Shown here: one piece after another, positions 1 through 9,061 of the stretch | How the letters are laid out: each line of letters begins with the position of its first letter | Numbering within the stretch: position 1 is the stretch's first letter | Assembly (NCBI GenBank): GCA_916048095.2 | Contig: OU696573.1 | Span: 6,132,918 to 6,196,917 of the forward strand | From: Sacculina carcini | Lineage: Eukaryota; Arthropoda; Thecostraca; Sacculinidae | Reading direction: 5' to 3' | Length of the DNA: 64,000 nucleotides | Notes under the pieces: generated by a model | Database searches by the model: none | Told to the model about the DNA's origin: nothing | What the model saw: only the letters and a program-made list of their open reading frames with translations | Translations under genes and position numbers: made by a program

Positions 1-407
1 TGACAAAGTTGCCTGAAATGAAAGCAGCTAGAGCACAGAGGCAAGACAGAACAATTGACAAGGAAGACCGACGTGACTGAGAAAGAGAAATGACACAGCG
101 ACCCACAGAGCGAAATCCCCAGTCCATTCCTGCAGCTGCATCTAGCGCAACCGGCTCCCCCACTGTTCTGCAGTGAGGAGGGTGGCTAGACACCCGACAG
201 GAAAAAAAAACAAAACCTGTTTCAAGGGCGGATGAGCTATCTGATAGCCAACGGCCATCTAGCATGTTCCAGTTTGCAAAAGTGTTTTCATTTTTCTATT
301 TGTGCCTACTCCCTGCTCGCTGTGATGTTCCTGTCGGTTGTGTCTTCTTCGCGCCTGTGTATATATATGTGCGCTATATTAAATATATGTTATTGCTGTT
401 GTTGTTA
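1..407. other. Unassigned leading sequence
   Basis: I see no recognisable gene. There is a short open stretch on the + strand at 232-429, but it has no family resemblance and runs into the Helitron fragment that follows. By position this is an upstream intron of the SCYL2 gene. The segment is somewhat richer in GC than what follows, and could be old transposon debris. Confidence 0.3.
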
Positions 408-1492
408 TGTTGTTTTAGCGGAAGCATAAATCTGGAATTATAGAGATGACAGAAGGTTTCATTGTTTTGATAGTATTACACTTCTGAATTACTACACACG
501 AAGGACTGGTGTAAATTTGAGCAGTGTTGAGGGAAAAAACTCCGTCAATAATTATAACAAGAATTTACAAATATAGTTTTCTTTATTGGTTAAGCTTTTT
601 GCTTATATATTCATTTTATTATATTAGTCGTTCCTCACGACGGGCGGGTTTAAATATGAGGATGTTCGAGGAAAAATATTTTGCCACATCTAAAATATAA
701 ACAATCATATTTAGACTTTTGGTTAAGACTTTTTATGGGTTTAGTTTTTAAGTTTAGTCATTTTTCATTGTCTCGTGTCTGAGTTCTGAATTATTCCGCA
801 CGACGGGCAGGTCTAAATATGAGGCGGATTGAGGGATAATATTTTGTCAAAATATATATAATATGAAATAGAATTAATTTAACTTTCTTACACTTTGGTT
901 TCTATACTATATTGGCGGGTTGAGAGAAAAGTATTGATGGGCCGCGTGTTTGAGACCCCTGGCGTAGATAATCTCAAATTTTTGATGAGAAATTTTGATT
1001 GAATGGGTTCATTTTGTGATCACAAACTAATAAGTTGGATCACCTCAGATTAGGCTGGGTTAGGTCAAGATTGGATGGTTGGGTTGGGTTGGGTAGGTTT
1101 GGGTCAAGTTATATTGGGTTTAAATGATACCGAAATATATGATAGCGGTTGAAGTTGCGGTAGCGGTACAAGTAGAATTGGAGTAGAGTTGGAGAATGAT
1201 GTTAAGTTATAACTATGATTCGGAAACATTCTGATGAAAAGTTTTCACCATTTTTAATTGTGTTTGTTTCGTGTTTATCTCTGAATTATTCCGCACGACG
1301 GGCGGGTTTAAATATGAGGCGGGTTGAGGGAAAATATTTTGTCAAAATTAGACCAAAAATGATTAAATTTGGACTTCTCATTTGGTTCAGATTTTTATGA
1401 GTTTACTTTTTTTTAATTTGCAATATTTTATGAGTAAAATATGAATTTTATTACATGAATTGCTCCGCACAAAGGGCGATTTTTCATGCTAA
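408..1492 (+). mobile_element. Helitron-family fragment, 3' end intact
   Basis: The segment matches internal parts of the Helitron copies at 35210-43166: the block after GTTTTAGCGGAAGC, then repeated GC hairpin modules (GCACGACGGGCGGG type) at about 630, 795 and 1290. It ends at 1489-1492 with CTAA followed by T, which fits the Helitron rule of a CTRR terminus placed before a T. A hairpin-forming GC block lies just upstream at 1463-1479. The 5' half with the TC terminus is missing. No Rep/helicase coding is present, so the copy is non-autonomous or decayed. Confidence 0.6.
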
Positions 1493-2109
1493 TAGAAAAC
1501 AATATATCTACATTCAGTTGGACACATCATTCTGGTATCACGTTGTAAAATATGATTTACGACTGTTACTCAAGGTCATATTCGGGTAGAAAGCATGCAT
1601 ATACGCTGTTCAACTGGAAAGCCCACATGACCACGATAAATTCAGCTATATCGCGCACACTGGCCATTTGAGGTGTGCTGCGATTCTGAGAACAAAAATC
1701 AATTTGCCCAAGTATTTGTTGTATTTGTGGCTCACACCTACCTTCTGATAAACCAGTCATGTAGAAACTCACCGACACATACACACACGTTTGCATACAC
1801 ATACACACCAACACGTATTTACACAAACACACTCACACACATAAACACTTACAGCTCAGTTGATATAAAAAATTAGGGTGACCTTTTGTTGCAAATGCAA
1901 ATTTTGTGTCATAGAATATGTTTGTCATAAGGAGCCCAAAAATCAATATTTTATTGATCTGAAATAAGTATTAAATAAGTTATAAATGCAACTTTTTGTT
2001 TTTAGCGCATCTTTTTCATTTTTAAGATCAACTATTTTGAATTAGGACAATTTTGAACTTTTAGAACAATTATTTCACACTATCCAGAATAATTGTCAGT
2101 TGTTTAATT
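1493..2109. other. Intron sequence with AC-rich microsatellite
   Basis: No gene was recognised. Positions about 1770-1850 are a degenerate ACACAC-rich tract, and the rest is AT-rich. The short open frames on both strands here are low-complexity readings of the repeat. Confidence 0.4.
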
Positions 2110-3763
2110 CTACTGGGTAAATTGAACGTTCTATTGTCTATAGTTGCTGCCCGCGGATCGTTTTTATTAAAAAATACCTTTTTTTCAAATGAACCATTTG
2201 AAAAAATGATCTAAAAAATGGAAACACTTTTTTTTAAACCCGCCCCTCGTGCGGAACAATTCATAAAATAAAATTCATATTTGAAGTCAAATCCATTGGT
2301 TTTGTGTATGGATTAATTATACAGGGGAAATTGAACGTTCTATTGTCTATAGTTGCTGACCGCGGAGCATTTTTATTTTTAAAAAATTACCTTTTTTTAG
2401 ATGAACCATTTGAAAAAATGAACTAAAAACACTTTCTTTAAACCCGCCCGTCGTGCGGAACAATTCATACAATAAAATTCATATCAAATCCATAAAATAT
2501 ATTGAATACGAATTGAAAACCAAAAAATGTAACCTATAAATATCTTAACCAATAGAAAAGTCTAAATGTGAATATTTTTGTTCTTATTTGGACAAATATT
2601 ATCCCTCAACCCGCCTGATATATAAATCTGCCCGTCGTGTGGTATAATTCAGAACACAAACACGAAACAAACAATGAAAGATGATGAAATCTTTTCATCA
2701 GAATGTTTCCAAACTATATTTATTACTTAACATCATTCCCCAATATCATTTGCTTAAGTACTATTTTACTTTTACCGCTATAATATTTATTGCTAAAATT
2801 TATATATTTTCCGCTATCATTAAAACCCAATATAACCTGAGTCAAACCTACCCAACCCAACCCAACCATCCAATCTTGACCGCATTCAGCCTAGTCTGAG
2901 GTGATTTAACTTATTAGTTTGTGATCACAAAATATACTGATGCGATCATAATTTGTAATCAGAAGACTGAGAATATCTACCCCAGGGGTCCCAAACACGC
3001 GGCCCACAAATACTTATCTCTCAATCCGCCAATATAGTATCGGAACCAAACTGTAAGGCAGCTAAATTCACATTTGTTGCATAATGCGATATAATTATAC
3101 ACCATTATCATATTATCTCATAATTCCCGGTTAATGCTTCCACTAATGCATCATATTCATACAGTTGTTATTTTTTGGATTACACCGATATTAAAGCCCT
3201 TGATATTACAGCCGATGTTATATTATGCAATCTATATTCTGCTACGTATTATTCCTAATACATATATCATCAGATCGCAAAATATATTTAAAGGTTAACA
3301 TCATTCTCCAAAATCATATGCTTAAGAGCTATTCTACTTTTATCGCTGGAATATTTACTGCTAGCAAAATATCATATACCTCGCTATCATTTAAACCCAC
3401 TCTTTATAGATACATTTAAGCCCGCCCGTCGTGCGGAACAGTTCATTAAATATAATTAATATTCAATTCATAAAAAAATTTAGTGAAAATTGAAAAAGAA
3501 AAACAAACCCATAGGAATGTTTAGCCAATATAAAAGTCTAAATGTGAAATTTATGTTTCCATTTAGAGAACATGTTTTTCCACAACCCGCCTCATATTTA
3601 AAGCTGCCCGTCGTGCGGAATAATTCAGAACTCAAACACGAAACAAACACAAAGAAAATTGATGAAAAACGACCAACAGAAAAAGTGAAATTTGTAAATT
3701 CTTGTTTTAATTATTGACGATGTTTTTCCCTCAACACTGCTCAAATTCACACCCGTCCGATTC
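2110..3763 (-). mobile_element. Helitron-family internal fragment, reverse orientation
   Basis: This block is collinear with 50440-51900 of the Helitron at 49265-53702. It includes the (CCCAA)-containing segment near 2850 and the stretch around 3225-3419, whose translation differs from the corresponding part of that copy at only about three residues. GC hairpin modules recur near 2240, 2445, 2625, 3420 and 3605. Neither terminus (TC or CTAG) is visible, so the piece is truncated at both ends. Two copies of one module at 2115-2240 and 2320-2450 show internal tandem duplication. Confidence 0.6.
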
Positions 3764-3772
3764 ATACCCACC

Positions 3773-3808
3773 CACCACAGTGATAAAGCCGTAAGGGCGA
3801 AACGTGGT
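3773..3808 (+). ncRNA. Hammerhead-like structured motif 1
   Basis: The order is CCAC, then GTGATAAA, a short stem GCC/GGC closing a small loop, then GAAAC and GTGG. The outer CCAC/GTGG arms can pair. This resembles the small type I hammerhead ribozymes known from Penelope-like elements. However, two core positions (C3 and G8 in standard numbering) are replaced here by G and A, so self-cleavage is not expected. It is followed at 3825-3960 by a tail ending in (TA)n that is shared with 35120-35209. Confidence 0.3.
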
Positions 3809-3898
3809 AAAAAAATAAATACTTGTGTCTGAAGAAGTTCAACTTCATTTTATATCATTTATCCACCAGACACGTGAGTACTTCATACATTTTGGATC

Positions 3899-3902
<4 letters not shown>

Positions 3903-3959
<57 letters not shown>
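3903..3959. repeat. (TA)n microsatellite before SCYL2 exon
   Basis: This is an uninterrupted TA dinucleotide tract of roughly 28 units. It ends about 30 bp before the splice acceptor of the first recognised exon and is followed by a TG-rich stretch and CGGCCGCTAG. Confidence 0.9.
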
Positions 3960-3961
<2 letters not shown>

Positions 3962-3990
3962 AACTCTGTGTGTGTGTCTGCGGCCGCTAG

Positions 3991-4123
3991 GTGCGTGTCG
4001 GATGTCTTGTATGTATGGGCCGTTTGCTATCGCACCTCGACAAATGGCTGGTGATCGACCACGTGCTACCGCTGCTGCCTCAAATTCCGTCACGCGAACC
4101 AGCCGTTGTCATGGCAACACTCG
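3991..4123 (+). CDS. SCYL2: SCYL2 coding exon (C-terminal HEAT/ARM-like region)
   Basis: The exon encodes VRVGCLVCMGRLLSHLDKWL and continues through the motif QIPSREPAVVMATLG. This aligns without gaps to the HEAT/armadillo-like region of vertebrate SCYL2, which has VRV-LVCLGKILEYLDKW and QIPSKEPAVLMGILG. SCYL2 is a catalytically weak or inactive SCY1-family kinase that binds clathrin and AP-2 and acts in endosome/trans-Golgi traffic. The acceptor is CTAG before GTG (phase 0). The donor is GTACGG at 4124, after the first base of a Gly codon. That codon is completed exactly at 33060 to give LG-IYK, as in the vertebrate protein. The window carries no upstream exon. Exon GC is far above that of the surrounding intron. 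Confidence 0.88.
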
Positions 4124-4604
4124 GTACGGAAATAGCTGTGTGGCAAAATTTCATTTTTCCTGGAAACACAGTGTTTGAAAAGCGCATGTGTAAAAAGCGC
4201 AATGCGCAATAGATGTTTCATTTATTATTATTATTATTATTTATTACAGGCAAATCCAGTAGCATGGGAAGAGTGCAAGCACTATTACCACCCTAAGGTG
4301 GCCCCATGTACCGGAAGCGCCCAAAAGATTCAGAGAGAAAGAGAGTTCGAAGAGAAAAAAGTCTAGAAAGAGAGTTGGAAAGAAAATAATATATAAATAA
4401 CAATAAATAATAAACCATCATCCGATAACAATCCATAATGACACTCCGCCCACGTTCCTCAATAAATAATATAATAATAACAATAAATATGTGATTCATT
4501 AAAAAACAGCCATCAATAAATAAGAATAAATATTAATAAATAAGTAATAAATAACAATCAAGAACAATACATATGATTCAAAAAAGAAACATCCAACAAT
4601 AAAT

Positions 4605-4872
4605 ATAAATATGATTCAATAAGTAACAACAACACAAATAAATATGATTCAATAAACAATAACACCAATAAATATGATTCAATAAACAACAACAACAATA
4701 AATATGATTCAATAAACAGCAACAACAATAAATATGATTCAATAAACAACAACAACAATAAATATGATTCAATAAACAGCAACAACAATAAATATGATTC
4801 AATAAACAACAACAACAATAAATATGACTCAATAAACAGCAACAACAATAAATATGATTCAATAAACAACAA
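4605..4872. repeat. 30-bp minisatellite in LINE 3' UTR
   Basis: About nine copies of a 30-bp unit containing AATAAATATGATTCAATAAA are arranged so that alternate units carry AACAAC or AGCAAC. This gives a 60-bp higher-order period between 4681 and 4870. The tract lies in the 3' UTR of the - strand LINE. A looser version, with only scattered units, is present in the related tail at 12480-12790. Confidence 0.85.
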
Positions 4873-5043
4873 CAGCCAACACTGAGTAAAAGTATAATTT
4901 AATAAATAACAACAACCAATAATAAATAGTAATAAATAGAGAGTAAAATAGGAATAAATATAAATAAATAGAAAATAAATAACAATAAGCATGAATAAAT
5001 AACAATAAATATGAATAAATATACAATTAATAAGACTCAACAG

Positions 5044-8000
5044 TCAATTCCGCTCTTTCAGTAGCATTTCATTTACTTTGGCCTTGAATTTGTTCAAATT
5101 GTTCTGCGAGAAAGCCTCCACCTTCAGCGTGTTCCAAGTAGACACAGTGGCCGGAAGAAAGCAACGTTGGAATTGTTTTGTACGACAACGAATTGGAGCC
5201 ATGCACTGGGAATGCTGTTTGGATGTAAACCGTGTGCTTCTTGCTGCCACGAAATCATCAGGAATTGACTTGCTCATCGGATGATGGTCGTTGTGCTTGA
5301 TCTTGTACAGCATGCACACGCTGCTGACCTTTCGACGATGGCAAAGATCACCAAGAACCAAGTCACCACAGAGGAACTTGCAAGTTCTAACAACTCTGTT
5401 GATGAGATTGAGGTGACAATCCGCAGCAGAAGACCACACGGGGGCGCAGTACTCCAGAATTGGCAAAATGAAACAGCGAAAACAACTTTTTGAGATTGTG
5501 CTGCTACCGAACATCCGATATGCCTTTCTTATAATTCCCAGTTTCCGCGATGCCGAACAAACTAGCTTCCGAATGTGACTCTCAAACGTGAGCTTTGAGT
5601 CTACATGAACTCCCAATATTTTGAGCTCATCACACACGTTGAGTTGGGCGTCATTTATGAGGATAGCTCCATGTGAAGGTTGAACGGTACGTGACCTAGA
5701 AACCAACAAGCATTTAGATTTCGAAGTGTTCAGCATCATATTCCACCTCTCACACCACTTCAGGACGCTGCTGAGATCGTCGTTGACCGTTTGACGCACC
5801 TGTGGTCTGTCCGAAGGAGATGAAATTACAGCCATCAAGGTGATATCATCAGCATATCCATATACAGGGTTGCGTGTGGTTGTGTACAGGTCAGCGGTGT
5901 AAATGTTGAACAAAATAGGACCCAACACACTTCCCTGCGGGACACCGGACGCAATGCTCTGCCAGCCACTGTATGCTCCATCGATGGCAACACGTTGTAC
6001 GCGATTGGATAGAAATTGATGCAAAACACTTAGCAAACGGCCGCCGACTCCAATCTTTCTCAGTTTTTGCAACAAGCCCTGGTGGCTCACACGGTCAAAT
6101 GCTGCCGAGAAATCCAACTGCACAATCCAGGCTTCACTGCCTTTGTCTAGCACTTGCTGGAGCTCATGCGTGATAGTAAGCAGAGCGTCAGTCGTGCTGA
6201 GTTTTTTGCGGTATGCAAATTGGTTTTCCGACAGCAGATTGTTGCTCTCCAGGTACTTGGACAGTCTGGAAGATATCAAGTGCTCGAATATTTTGGACAG
6301 AATCGGCGTAATTGATATTGGCCGGTAGTTTGCAACATCAGCTGAATTGGTTCCTTTTGGTATGGGCGTGATATTCGCAACCCGCCAACATGATGGAAAC
6401 GAACCAGTCTTCATCAAGCGCCTGAAAAGAGCACTGAGCTTCGGAGCTAGAGTATCTGCCGTGTTCTTGAAAAATAGCGGAAACATATTCAGAGGGTCTG
6501 TTCCTCCGTGGGCATCAAGGTCTTTCATGAGATTCGCCACTTCTTTTGATCGGAAGGCAATGCCTTTGATTTTCGGGGCGAGGACAGATGAATCGTCAGA
6601 CGGAATGGACCCTTGACATTGCTTGGTATTGAAGTAATCCATAAGCAACTCTGCCTTCTCTGTTGGGTTGCTTTTGAGCTCACCGTTCGCTGAAAATAAA
6701 GGAGGAACAGACAGGTCATGTCCAAACACTGACAATTTCAACGTTGACCACCATTTGTGGGCGTCATTGGCAGATGTTAGCTTTTCAGCAAGTTTCTTTG
6801 AGTGACGTGTTTCCGCTTCTGAATACACATGCTCAGCATGCCGTCTGGCCTCAGTGTAGACATTCCATGAATCGGCTGAGCGTGATTGGAGCCACTTGTG
6901 GTAAGCCTCCTGCTTGGATTCACGTGCGCTGCGACATTCGTTGGTGAACCAGGCTTTGTCATCAGAGCGAAAACGTAGTTTTTTAGTAGGCACTCTCCTT
7001 GAGATGACATCGGTAATGTATTTGTTCAATGCATCGATGGGGCATTCCTTCTGCTGCAGATTTGAAACTTTAATTGCTTTCAATTCATCATTCACCTTCA
7101 CCCAGTCAACATTGTTCTTTATGTGCACGAGCCTTGAAATCGTGTAAGGAGAAACCTTCTGTATCAATGTCAACTTCACGGACAGCGACGAGTGATCTGA
7201 ACTTCCTATTGGAGCTTCCACTTTTACACTCACGATATCTGAGACGTCTGTCATAACCAAGTCCAAACAGTTTCCCGCTTGATGTGTGGGACCGGACACC
7301 ATTTGGGAGCAGCCAGATATGTTGCAGAAATCATATGCTGCTCTACCATGAGCATCTGTAGGAGATGTCGACAAGAGCCACTCACGGTGATGGGCGTTCA
7401 TGTCTCCCACAAATACAAATGCTGACTTGGTGTCCTTCTCCTGAATTGTTGACATGGCTGACAAGAGACATTCGTAGATAGAGTCGTTACTGTCTGGATT
7501 TCGGTAGGCTCCAAAGATGTAAAAATTCATCAAGGCGGTGTTGACACGCAGCAGCATAACTTCATGACAAGTGCAGTCGTGAGCTGTAATTCTCGTTGCT
7601 GAAAAGCCTTTGCGTACGTACACTGCCATGCCACGCCGCCTGTTTTTTGAGTCACGTTTGATTAGCAATGGCTTACTGAAACCTGGCATCAAGAGCTCAG
7701 ATTGGTCCCGATAATCGGACACAAGCGTTTCGGCACAGATAACGATGTCCTTGGAGCGACTGGCTGCTGTCAAATCTCTGATGTTCTTATACAAGCCCCT
7801 GATGTTGGCGAAAAGTATATTTGAAAATCGTTTTTGTGGTCGAGCAGGACCGGGATTCATTTCAACATCGCCACACATCATCAGTAGAAACGACAAATCC
7901 ACGGTGTGAGAGGGCACACACACAACGCAAAGCAGACATACAAATAAACACATAATGCACGACGCATGCGAACACAAAAACACAACACATAACACATGCA

Positions 8001-8349
8001 TACGAAATTTCACAACAAAAAACAAGCATACAACACACACAATACAAAGCAAACATACACACAAATACACACACAAGAAAAACACTAGAAAACACATGTG
8101 AGAACAATTTATTGAGAGCTCATTGTTGAACACATATCGCAAGGCAAAATGTCCAATGGGCGACCACAAAGACAGAGTATGAGAGCAACACAGAATTAGT
8201 TGGCACCTCAGTGCGAGGAAAGAGCTGGGCGCTGACGGAAAACGGGAAAACCGGCCGTTAGCCGTCGGGGCGGGGCTACAATTTTCAGCCCGCCACATCA
8301 ACAAAACAGACATGAGGCAGAAAATAATACATATATCCATGAACAGCAC
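5044..8349 (-). CDS. LINE ORF: APE-type endonuclease and reverse transcriptase
   Basis: The 1101-codon frame is uninterrupted. The first ~150 residues are Cys/Leu/Val-rich and hydrophobic and end at a 2A-like motif (residues 161-168). An apurinic-type endonuclease follows, with FANIRGL, CAETL, AYRNPD, VFVGDMNAHH and SSDHSSLSV. The reverse transcriptase has QLDFSAAFDRVSHQG, GVPQGSVLGPILFNIY and the catalytic YADD (about 5843-5854). The C-terminal block CHRRKVSSVCMLYKI...PRCRT-like is typical of CR1/Rex1-type elements in the Jockey superfamily. Together the domains nick the target and copy the RNA in place. The annotated start is only the first in-frame Met. Translation may begin later, and the hydrophobic lead could be UTR read through. 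No inactivating stop is present, so this is probably a young copy. Confidence 0.85.
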   Translation of the reverse strand: MLFMDICIIFCLMSVLLMWRAENCSPAPTANGRFSRFPSAPSSFLALRCQLILCCSHTLSLWSPIGHFALRYVFNNELSINCSHMCFLVFFLCVYLCVCLLCIVCVVCLFFVVKFRMHVLCVVFLCSHASCIMCLFVCLLCVVCVPSHTVDLSFLLMMCGDVEMNPGPARPQKRFSNILFANIRGLYKNIRDLTAASRSKDIVICAETLVSDYRDQSELLMPGFSKPLLIKRDSKNRRRGMAVYVRKGFSATRITAHDCTCHEVMLLRVNTALMNFYIFGAYRNPDSNDSIYECLLSAMSTIQEKDTKSAFVFVGDMNAHHREWLLSTSPTDAHGRAAYDFCNISGCSQMVSGPTHQAGNCLDLVMTDVSDIVSVKVEAPIGSSDHSSLSVKLTLIQKVSPYTISRLVHIKNNVDWVKVNDELKAIKVSNLQQKECPIDALNKYITDVISRRVPTKKLRFRSDDKAWFTNECRSARESKQEAYHKWLQSRSADSWNVYTEARRHAEHVYSEAETRHSKKLAEKLTSANDAHKWWSTLKLSVFGHDLSVPPLFSANGELKSNPTEKAELLMDYFNTKQCQGSIPSDDSSVLAPKIKGIAFRSKEVANLMKDLDAHGGTDPLNMFPLFFKNTADTLAPKLSALFRRLMKTGSFPSCWRVANITPIPKGTNSADVANYRPISITPILSKIFEHLISSRLSKYLESNNLLSENQFAYRKKLSTTDALLTITHELQQVLDKGSEAWIVQLDFSAAFDRVSHQGLLQKLRKIGVGGRLLSVLHQFLSNRVQRVAIDGAYSGWQSIASGVPQGSVLGPILFNIYTADLYTTTRNPVYGYADDITLMAVISSPSDRPQVRQTVNDDLSSVLKWCERWNMMLNTSKSKCLLVSRSRTVQPSHGAILINDAQLNVCDELKILGVHVDSKLTFESHIRKLVCSASRKLGIIRKAYRMFGSSTISKSCFRCFILPILEYCAPVWSSAADCHLNLINRVVRTCKFLCGDLVLGDLCHRRKVSSVCMLYKIKHNDHHPMSKSIPDDFVAARSTRFTSKQHSQCMAPIRCRTKQFQRCFLPATVSTWNTLKVEAFSQNNLNKFKAKVNEMLLKERN
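7846..7872 (-). other. 2A-like ribosome-skipping motif in LINE ORF
   Basis: Residues 160-168 of the LINE frame read GDVEMNPGP, an exact match to the 2A consensus D-x-E-x-N-P-G-P. At such motifs the ribosome fails to join the final Gly and Pro, so two products are made from one frame. The hydrophobic Cys/Leu/Val stretch just before it resembles the signal-like leaders reported with 2A sequences in some invertebrate CR1 LINEs. Cleavage here would release the endonuclease-reverse transcriptase with an N-terminal Pro. Confidence 0.75.
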
Positions 8350-8420
8350 TTATATTTATAGACAAAGTTAAATTAAATAATATACAAACTGAACTTAAAA
8401 GTGACGAAAAAGAATGTGAT

Positions 8421-9061
8421 GAGAGAATTCGGCAGGAAGATTGCAAAGCAACTATGGCTGCGAACCCTGATTCTCAATCACATTCAGAAACAAAATATAA
8501 AAATTCAAACATATAACCTGAAATAAAAGAAAGATTAATTGACTTAAAAGTCTTAAACAGTCTTAAAAGTAAATGAATGAGCTCGCAAGAAGAAAATATC
8601 CGCCTTTAAAAAGGCAAATATTATCAATGAACAAAACGAGTAATGAAAAATCAAAATAACGCTAAATCATTTGCTCTTATTGATTGGATTTTTTTATTTC
8701 TAGCCGGATGAGTGAGTGCTTATATGCTGGTTGTTTTCTGTAAGTGCTCATGCATTTTGTTCACTTATCTCATCATCTCCCTTTTGTCTACACGGTTTAT
8801 GGGGTTTACGGTTTATATTATTGTGACCGAAAATGTTATCATCTCTACATTCGCTATGTTTTCATGCCGCCTGTTCACAACGGTCAGACTTCTTTCAAAC
8901 TGTTAACCAGTCAGGGACTGGTTTCTGCGGCATTTGTGGTGCTACAAGATGGAAATAATTATATATTGCATGTTTTTATATCTGGCGCAAAAAAATGGTC
9001 TAAAACGTTATTGGAAAATTAGTTGGCATATTGCGTATCAAGTTTCGTATTCTATATGAAA
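8421..9061. other. Intron 1 segment without recognised feature
   Basis: The sequence is AT-rich with short open stretches at 8712-9022 that show no family features. It may include the LINE 5' leader at its left edge. I see no repeat shared with the rest of the window until the Helitron terminus at 9062. Confidence 0.3.

Larger units (their letters stand above)
4214..8420 (-). mobile_element. CR1-group LINE with 2A motif, apparently complete coding region
   Basis: The retrotransposon lies antisense to SCYL2 in intron 1. On its own strand it has a 5' leader, a 1101-codon frame (8349-5044), a long AT-rich 3' untranslated region with a 30-bp minisatellite, and a 3' terminus near 4214 ending in a TAA-type repeat (seen here as TTATTATTATT). 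Two 3'-truncation-type relatives of its tail are at 12336-12825 and 32336-32715, which supports the 3' boundary. The 5' limit is uncertain. I saw no clear target duplication. Confidence 0.75.

Noticed and set aside
2845..2872. (CCCAA)-type run resembling a telomeric repeat
   Set aside because: Only three or so units, and the same run occurs at the same place in the other Helitron copies (37675, 50985), so it is part of the element.
3825..4178. Long frame covering the first exon in another phase
   Set aside because: It is a TA-repeat (YIYIYI) reading. The SCYL2 match is in the frame starting at 3991.
4558..5040. Open frame with repeated LLLLFIESYL units on the - strand
   Set aside because: It is the translation of the 30-bp minisatellite in the LINE 3' UTR and has no start context or family match.
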